From: Paramacrobiotus richtersi | Taxonomy: Eukaryota; Tardigrada; Eutardigrada; Parachela; Macrobiotidae | Assembly (NCBI GenBank): GCA_034698045.1 | Contig: JAQGAU010000487.1 | Span: forward strand, 1-27,221 | Length of the DNA stretch: 27,221 nt | Direction of reading: 5' to 3' | Shown: positions 21,744-27,221 of the stretch, one piece after another | Layout of the letters: every line of letters starts with the position of its first letter | How positions within the stretch are numbered: the first letter of the stretch is position 1 | Translations under genes and position numbers: made by a program | The notes under the pieces: model-generated | Told to the model about the DNA's origin: nothing | The model's input: the letters and a program-made list of their open reading frames with translations, nothing else | The model's database searches: none

Positions 21744-22137
21744 TGTAGACTGTATTTGTCCACTTCGTGCAGGCTGAAAAAAAACGAACCTCAATTATTA
21801 AATTGACAGTCATCAGTACATCATATTTGTCAACATTGTTAACTGAATTTCTCACAACAGACCTGGTGCTGGCAAACGCGACAATCTACAATTAACCGGC
21901 AAAATCGCCACACAGCCTTTTTATGCAGCTGATGCTGATGGCATCGAAACAACAATTTACAGGTCGGTTAGACATGGACGCTTTATCACCCGGAAAATCT
22001 TGCTATCGCGTCGTAATCTATTCTTTCAAGGAAGCTCTTTCTGGACAGCCTGTTCTATACAAACCTTCTATAGTGAAAGCCTTGCAAAGCTGAGTTCTTG
22101 GCAGACATTCATTTAGCAATACAGTAGCTAAGATCAT
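21744..22137 (-). promoter_or_regulatory. upstream region of gene B, duplicated upstream of gene C
   Basis: This flank aligns with 25713-26031 upstream of gene C, apart from an extra block of about 60 nt in B. The leader next to the ATG (acaaatacag) is shared. The best block is 21994-22019 versus 25933-25958, 24 of 26 identical, 250-276 and 221-246 nt upstream of the respective ATG. A minus-strand CATAAAAAGG near 21922-21931 could be a weak TATA box in B; it is not kept in C. Confidence 0.55.
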
Positions 22138-22329
22138 AGGCAACCTTTGCTCTGATTTGCAATATTGCCAAGCACGGTCTGTGAAACACTGCATTTAACG
22201 GCACGAATTAGTTTTATACATTTCTTGTTGATCCAGATTACAGTGTTCAGCGTCAGTCCGAACAACCCGCGAATAAGGCTTTTACTGCTAACAGCCCAAC
22301 TATACCAAATCACTTCCCGGTTTATTGGT

Positions 22330-22781
22330 TTAAAGTCCGCAGACACTAAGCGACGCTCTACTTGAAGCAGCAGACTCGAACATAGCTAGGTAACGAACAG
22401 AACGTGTAAATAAATAATGATAACAAACACAAAAAAGCAGCCAAAAATTGTACGGTATACCACAACAGATGCACTCAGTCAGTAGTGAAAAGATACAACA
22501 AACATTCATTAAAGAGGACTTGATGGTCTTGAGGTCTGACCATCTGACTCCATTAAGGGCATTCTGAAATCGTTCGACACTCGAGTACGCTTCTTCCGGC
22601 AGATCCAGCTCATGATCATTCCAGATCGAAGACATCTGTTCCGCGAAGGATCGGGGTGAAGCAGCAGCTGTCAAGCCGCAAAGTGTGGATTCACAAGCCC
22701 GCAGTGCATAAGGATAATTTTCAAGATGGGGCTGGCCATCCGGGTTCAACCTGCAATGGTTTGCAACCTGGTTTGCAATCT
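22330..22781 (-). CDS. orphan exon-like ORF, possible 3' exon of gene C or separate gene
   Basis: A minus-strand frame opens at an acceptor-like gataacag|AG at 22782 in phase 1 and stays open for 149 codons to a TAA at 22332-22330. Its first 90 residues look like real protein: EIANQVANHCRLNPDG, then FAEQMSSIWNDHELDLPEEA and RFQNALNGV, with balanced charge and amphipathic spacing. The last 60 are Cys- and Phe-rich and look like translated intron, so a donor near 22512 is likely. I do not recognise the family. Its phase-1 entry would fit a donor at 24210 (CAGG|gtttgc) in gene C, giving a longer form of that protein across a 1.4-kb intron. It may instead belong to a separate or decayed gene. Confidence 0.4.
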
Positions 22782-23152
22782 CTGTTATCGTTTGAAAGAG
22801 TCCAACGCGCAGATGTTAGATCGGCTCTCAAATCTTTCCAAATGGTTCGAAAGTTATTCGTGCACAAACAAAAAGAACAATGTTTCTTTAGTCGACCATC
22901 ATTAGTATTGGTCCACTCAAAAGCCACTGCACTACGGTATTTATACGTTGCTGCTCGTGACCGCGAATTATGTTAGATCTAACATTAAGTAGCAAATGGC
23001 TTCTGAACAATTCAAAATCTACAGGTGACGCTCTTTTAAACGATAGGAAAGATGTGGAGTTTCTGGGCTCGCAATTGGTTATATCTGGGTTGTGAGCATC
23101 ACTTTGATTGTTCGTATATGTGGTCTAACACAGTTATTGTGACACTTGTACG

Positions 23153-23172
23153 TACATATTACGTAATATGTA
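23153..23172. other. perfect 20-bp palindrome
   Basis: TACATATTACGTAATATGTA reads the same on both strands. It lies between the orphan exon and the retroelement remnant. Function unknown; it could be a protein-binding site or chance in TACG-rich DNA. Confidence 0.9.
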
Positions 23173-23491
23173 TATGAAAATGGAGTATACTTAATTTTCT
23201 CCTTTCTTTGTTGTGCTCCATATCACTGTGTTTGCAGTGCTAGTGCGAACGAACGGCATTAAAGATTACTGTTGTTTTTATCTGCCACTAGCTGTCTTTA
23301 GAATAACTGTCATTAATCGCTGGGAGACTTGCACAACGGGTAAAGTCATTCGTTGAGCACAACATACCAGGCACTCAACCGAAATCACATTCATTGTTGA
23401 TACTGTGTGCTATTTTTGGTGTTCTCGGTATAGCCGTTGATGGCCACTGCAGCACATCGGCGGTTCTCGGTGTATTTGCATAGCCATCCTT

Positions 23492-23731
23492 TTGGGCAGC
23501 TTTTGCTCGCTTGTATGCGATCGAATTCCGCAAGGTGGCCTTGTTACACCTTGCAGCATGGCTTTTTTGAGCAGCGTGGATGTTTTTCACCCTTTGGCCA
23601 TTGAAACATTAGGTACCTACAGCTCCGCTTTTGCCGAGCTCATCCAGTTTATTGGACAAAAGCGTCGGCAGCTGACCGGGGAAGCTACATCGACCGCTTT
23701 TGTAAACACGTGGTTAGTTTGGCTGCGGTAA
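23492..23731 (+). mobile_element. fossil of a retroelement polyprotein C-terminus (LINE-like)
   Basis: A plus-strand segment contains FHPLAIETLGTYSSAF followed by an amphipathic stretch and TGEATSTAF. This resembles the conserved ending of reverse-transcriptase polyproteins of non-LTR type found in many invertebrate genomes (a P.A.ETLG core and a TG.....AF motif). Only this short tail is recognisable; no reverse transcriptase is seen nearby. The element is broken and old. Assignment is by recall of the motif and needs a search to confirm. Confidence 0.4.
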
Positions 23732-23918
23732 AGGATAATGCGGCTGCCGTTCTTGTGACACTTCATGTACGTTCTAATGGGTTGGATAATGACCACGGTT
23801 GTTTTCTTGATGCTCGAAACTCCTAGTGGTCTGTGCGCTGGCATGTTGGTACGGTAAGGATATTAAACTTTGAGATCAACGCATAGGTCACAGCTCTTGC
23901 AAAACTAACAATATCGCT

Positions 23919-23924
23919 TTTATT
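23919..23924 (-). terminator. possible polyadenylation signal AATAAA of gene C
   Basis: TTTATT on the plus strand reads AATAAA on the minus strand, about 270 nt after the TAG at 24193-24191. The spacing is similar to that in gene B and favours gene C ending at that stop rather than splicing on. Confidence 0.35.
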
Positions 23925-24190
23925 CGTTGTTGCTCACGCTCGGAAAAGCTCATGAGAACCACACTCAACATATGGCATGTGGCAGCTTAACACAGGGATC
24001 ATAAAAGGAAGAATCCATGTTGGATATAATGAATATGTAGTGATATGAACAGGAACACAAATTGATCTATCAAATTTTCAAAAACAACAACGATAAAACT
24101 ATTGGTTGGAATTGTTTGAGCAAGGATGATAGTGCCGAGTTTTCGCAGTACACGCCGAATTTTGGGTAGTCAGACCCAGATAAAGCCAGT

Positions 24191-25712
24191 CTAATGGACA
24201 GCGTGCAAACCCTGCAGCACGGTGCGAGAAATGGTGAACACTTGGAACTGCGCGAAAGGCTGTACCGCTGCACGGAGTTTGTCCCAAAATTTAATCATGC
24301 CTATGATAAGCCGAGAGTAAAACAGGCGGGTTGTCGTACCGGAGCAAATATCTACTAGTACTTACGAGCCAGCGCCTCATGTTGTGCGAGGAGATTGTTA
24401 TTCTTAAGGGAAACCTTGTGCTCCACTTCACCTTTGAACCCAAACTCCTGTTTAAGGTCATGATCTGTGATTTCGCCATCGGGAGTGGAGAACACCTGCA
24501 GTATGCGGATAACAGTTACACACAAAGTGCGAAAAACATTTGTCTGCTAACATGAGACATTTTCTGCCGAAGCAAACCGTGTTAAACTAAGTCGTTGAAT
24601 AGTTTTCAATTAACAGAACCAATCAGTAACGGAAATGAAAAAACTCTGTGTCTAGAGAAATGGAAAGCCATGCTTACGAACGAAGGTCAAAAGGATTAAT
24701 TTACGGTGAATATCAGGTTAGTTAATTGTAAATATCTCACAAATTTGCAAAAAATAACAAACTGAGACAGGACAAACTATTACAAAGCAAACGCACAATC
24801 TCATTGTCAGCAGTGGTCGTAAGCGCTGTAGCGGTGCTGGTAACCTGGTGAAAACTGGGAGCAATGGTATTCATGTTTTCCTGAACGTCGAAATGGCCAC
24901 CCGGTATGGTTCCTGTAAAAAGATAATGCGTTTTTATTATTCCAAAATCGGAACGGTAATATCTCATCTGCAATGGACAACCGTAGCCAGCAGTCATTTC
25001 AACATGAAAATAAAAGCTTGCGGTATAGATCGACAAACGCTAAAATATTTAACAACTACAAACAATCGCTACTTGACAATGTTAAATGGAATCATAAATC
25101 GTGCTGCATCCATTTCCCCACTTTCTTCCTTCAAGCTTTCTATGAAAAGACTCATTCTAACTGTGATTAGCGTAAAGCTTTCAACTCTGTTGATTACAGA
25201 CACAGCGCAAGCGCAGCGAATCTCATAAGCGTAACCTGATTATTGATTAAACTGATCAAAGTTTCACTAAGGGCATTACAAAGTTGCTCAGTGGATTTCG
25301 TGCGTTACACACCAACGTTGCATGAAGCTGAAGCGCACATCCAGTTTTCACAATTATAGTTAGGTAACTATAACATTGGCTTTACCTCCCAATTCCGTAG
25401 GATCAGATGAATTGCGACGGCCGTGCGAATCGGTCAGACTGGTGTCCCGCGGGCCATCGGTGTATGCTGGTACAGCTGACACAATTGTTGAACATTTCTT
25501 AATTCCTTTGCAAAATCATGATACGTTGCGTTAATTGCCATACGCAGGTGTGTCATCGGCATCTTGCATGGTAAATAAGGGACGCTCATTAGCATATAAG
25601 TACTTAGCGCGATAATTACAGTATACCAACAGCGTACAAAGCACTATTCTGCAGTTTTACCCAGTATTGTCAGCAGTACATAGAAGAAGATGGATGTGGC
25701 TGTACATTCCAT
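24191..25712 (-). CDS. gene C: short secreted protein with CUB-family 5' exons and a novel 3' part
   Basis: Predicted exons: 25712-25661 (signal peptide), 25475-25386, 24912-24797, 24495-24366, 24300-24191; 165 aa, ATG to TAG. Exons 1 and 2 are homologous to those of A and B: MECTATSIFFYVLLTIL plus AVPA for cleavage, then a polar stretch with SHGRRNSSD holding the same RNSS glycosylation sequon. From exon 3 on nothing resembles a CUB domain: GTIPGGHFDVQENMNTIAP, then VFSTPDGEITDHD, KGEVEHKVSLKNNN and RMIKFWDKLRAAVQPFAQFQ, an amphipathic helix-like end. Phases are continuous and the 65-nt intron 24301-24365 has good sites. Exon 3 could end at 24845 instead (CAG|gttacc), also in phase. The terminal exon could splice at 24210 to an exon at 22781. 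Exons 1-2 are well supported by homology; exons 3-5 rest on splice sites and phase. It could be a chimera or a truncated copy next to another gene. Confidence 0.55.
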
Positions 25713-26667
25713 TTCAGGCTGTATTTGTTCGCTTATGGGAAGGCTAGAAAAAAAATTCCACACGAATTATACGCACTTTCATCGGTACATGGTAATAAAC
25801 TGAATATCTGAAAACAGGCCTGATATTGAACAGGATACAATTACAGGCAAAACTGCCATACAGTGTGTGTATGCAGCGGACATGTTTCGAAACAGCAGTT
25901 AAACGGCTGGAACTGACGCTTTATCTTAGGAAAAAATCTTGTTATCGTGTCGTAATCTTTTCTTGCAGGGTAGCGCTTTCTGCATGATGTTGGCAAATAT
26001 TCATTTAAAAATAGATAACATCACCGACAACCGTTCATCTGGGTTGCACATGGATGCACTATGTACTTATAGACCAATGCGCATAAGATGGAGCTGAATT
26101 AGGAATAATGCCACGTTGTTCGGCAACGTGTTGGACACGTGACTGCTGTAGCATGAACTGAAACCTGAATATGTAGCAAAACCATAACCGTTTCGGTACT
26201 TGTACGCAATGCGTACAGCGTCTCGTCGACCAATAACACCACGTGCGAACATTTAGGAAAAAACGTTAATAGAGTGGGTTGTCGTTCAACAAATTACTCC
26301 TTTTCCAAGACCGTATTTTACTAGTGGCACTGTTTTCCAGTCATTGCTGCCAAAGTGGTAACAACGTTTGCCCGCATAAATCATCGCTAAAGCAGGAAGA
26401 CATGAGGCCTCGTCAGTTCTTGTCTGTTTTCTTCCCCTTGCTCTCCTGTAGCGTTCAGTAAGTTTGTTCACTACCGTATGCATAAAATACATACTGCCAC
26501 TGCTCAGGATAATGAAACTCGCCTCTGTTTCGTCTGAAGCAGAAGCCGTTCTTACACCTCTTTCATGCACAGGAAGGACTTTACTGTATGACAACAGGAG
26601 ATAGGACAGTACAAGCAAGGAACGTTTCCAGGAAAACAGCAAGCTTGGCTAAAGTAAACCCATCAAA
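25713..26667 (-). promoter_or_regulatory. upstream region of gene C and 3' flank of the right-hand membrane gene
   Basis: Positions 25713-26031 are homologous to the upstream region of gene B, with the shared leader and the 26-nt block at 25933-25958. From about 26032 to 26667 I see no supported exon. A minus-strand frame (26642-26286) with a signal-peptide-like beginning lacks an ATG in the right place. Confidence 0.5.
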
Positions 26668-27051
26668 TCAGGCAGAATCCGAATCAAAACTGTGATTCGA
26701 TCCGCCGAATTTATCACTGCCGGCTGTCGTTTTGTAGGGTCCCACTGTAGGCAGCGCTTTTCCCGCCATGCGCATTATGAACAGCACTAGAATGGCACAC
26801 AGAAGGATTCCAATCAGCAACATCAACAAAAGTGCAGCGATGTTGAGCTTCATCAGTTCTAAGAAAACAAACTCTCTTGCCGTATAATAAAAAATGGATT
26901 GCAGGAGATAGGTTACCGGTCGCGGCTTGATCAATGTGGGTGGCTTGTTCCGAACCTTCGTAGCGTTGATCCACTGCGCCAGCGGGGGTTGCATAGCTAT
27001 ATGGTGAGATCCTTCTTTGTGTCCACGATCGGGTAGTGGAAGTAGTCGTGG
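26668..27051 (-). CDS. 3' end of a second membrane protein, paralogue of the gene at 4768-6584 (partial)
   Basis: Two exons are visible: 27051-26917 (stalk) and 26858-26668 (TM helix, tail, TGA). The stalk exon is 135 nt, exactly the length of the stalk exon 5217-5083 in the left-hand gene, has the same phase at both ends and begins with a Thr-rich run (TTTSTTR) after the acceptor. The last exon gives ELMKLNIAALLLMLLIGILL and more hydrophobic residues, then RMAGKALPTVG and a Ser/Asp-rich end (HSFDSDSA). The left-hand gene has RMSGKPFPLIG in the same place. So this is a type I membrane protein with a short cytoplasmic tail; its ectodomain lies beyond the right edge. The conserved R-M-x-G-K-x-x-P motif just inside the membrane could be a trafficking or partner-binding signal (inference). 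Confidence 0.87.
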   Translation of the reverse strand, partial: PRLLPLPDRGHKEGSHHIAMQPPLAQWINATKVRNKPPTLIKPRPVTYLLQSIFYYTAREFVFLELMKLNIAALLLMLLIGILLCAILVLFIMRMAGKALPTVGPYKTTAGSDKFGGSNHSFDSDSA

Positions 27052-27162
27052 CTGGAGAGTGGAGAACAAGCGTTTAACAATAACAGTACACGTATTTCCA
27101 TGTGCATTGGGTATGTGTATCATGTGTACTTCATTACTGGATTTCATGGCAGGGTCTAAAAC

Positions 27163-27192
27163 CTGGCTATGGCGATTGCCACTGGCTATGGC
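27163..27192. repeat. short imperfect repeat, CTGGCTATGGC twice
   Basis: CTGGCTATGGC occurs at 27163-27173 and 27182-27192 (period 19), followed by a decayed third unit (ctggcaatggc). It lies upstream of the stalk exon, probably in an intron, and runs towards the window edge. Confidence 0.7.
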
Positions 27193-27221
27193 AACTGGCA
27201 ATGGCGAAGCCTTTTTGGCAA

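Larger units (their letters stand above)
22982..24190. other. gene-poor stretch between gene C and the orphan exon, with a retroelement fossil
   Basis: Apart from the retroelement remnant at 23492-23731, a 20-bp palindrome at 23153-23172 and a minus-strand AATAAA at 23924-23919, nothing supported is seen. The other open frames (23375-23590, 23617-23844 minus) overlap the retroelement and look like its antisense shadow. Confidence 0.5.

Noticed and set aside
22134-22365. opposed 66-70 codon frames upstream of gene B
   Set aside because: No splice support or family resemblance; they lie just beyond the duplicated promoter region.
24848-25228. 126-codon plus-strand frame
   Set aside because: It overlaps the antisense of predicted exon 3 of gene C and has no domain or splice support of its own.
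1-27221. tRNA, rRNA, CRISPR or bacterial operon features
   Set aside because: No cloverleaf, rRNA core or spaced-repeat array was seen, and the gene structure is clearly eukaryotic.

Overview
The window is nuclear DNA of an animal. It carries spliced genes with small exons (27-245 nt), GT-AG introns from about 65 nt to just over 1 kb, signal peptides, extracellular CUB modules and a two-RRM RNA-binding protein of the MEC-8/Couch potato/RBPMS family. CpG is not depleted, which points to an invertebrate with a fairly compact genome, probably a protostome. I cannot name the phylum from sequence alone; a tardigrade or another ecdysozoan would fit. No rRNA, tRNA, CRISPR array or bacterial-style operon is visible.

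Layout. (1) 1-1956: no convincing coding exon. (2) 1957-4368, plus strand: eight exons of a mec-8-like gene with two RRM domains; its 5' exon(s) were not found. (3) 4768-6584, minus strand: a six-exon single-pass membrane protein with signal peptide, CUB-like ectodomain, Cys-rich segment, Thr-rich stalk, TM helix and short tail, placed tail-to-tail with the mec-8-like gene. (4) 7381-14046 and 14916-21743, minus strand: two tandem paralogues (here A and B), each with 18 exons coding for a secreted protein with three CUB domains (476 and 471 aa). Fourteen of 18 exon lengths are identical and all intron phases agree. (5) 24191-25712, minus strand: a third copy (C) of the promoter, signal-peptide exon and exon 2 of this family, followed not by CUB exons but by in-phase exons of unrecognised sequence, so it may be a chimeric secreted gene. 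An orphan exon-like ORF (22330-22781) and a retroelement fossil (23492-23731) lie just downstream. (6) 26668-27051, minus strand: the last two exons of a second membrane gene, paralogous to the one at 4768-6584.

The minus-strand genes therefore form a cluster of related extracellular proteins: two membrane-anchored CUB-like proteins flank two secreted triple-CUB proteins and one short secreted derivative. Every exon of the triple-CUB genes was worked out by hand from splice sites, phase continuity and A/B comparison. That secreted and membrane members act together is inference from adjacency only. The most novel points are the repeated four-exon CUB cassette with a 30-nt microexon in all six CUB domains, the chimeric gene C, and a 26-nt block upstream of B and C that is conserved at 24 of 26 positions.
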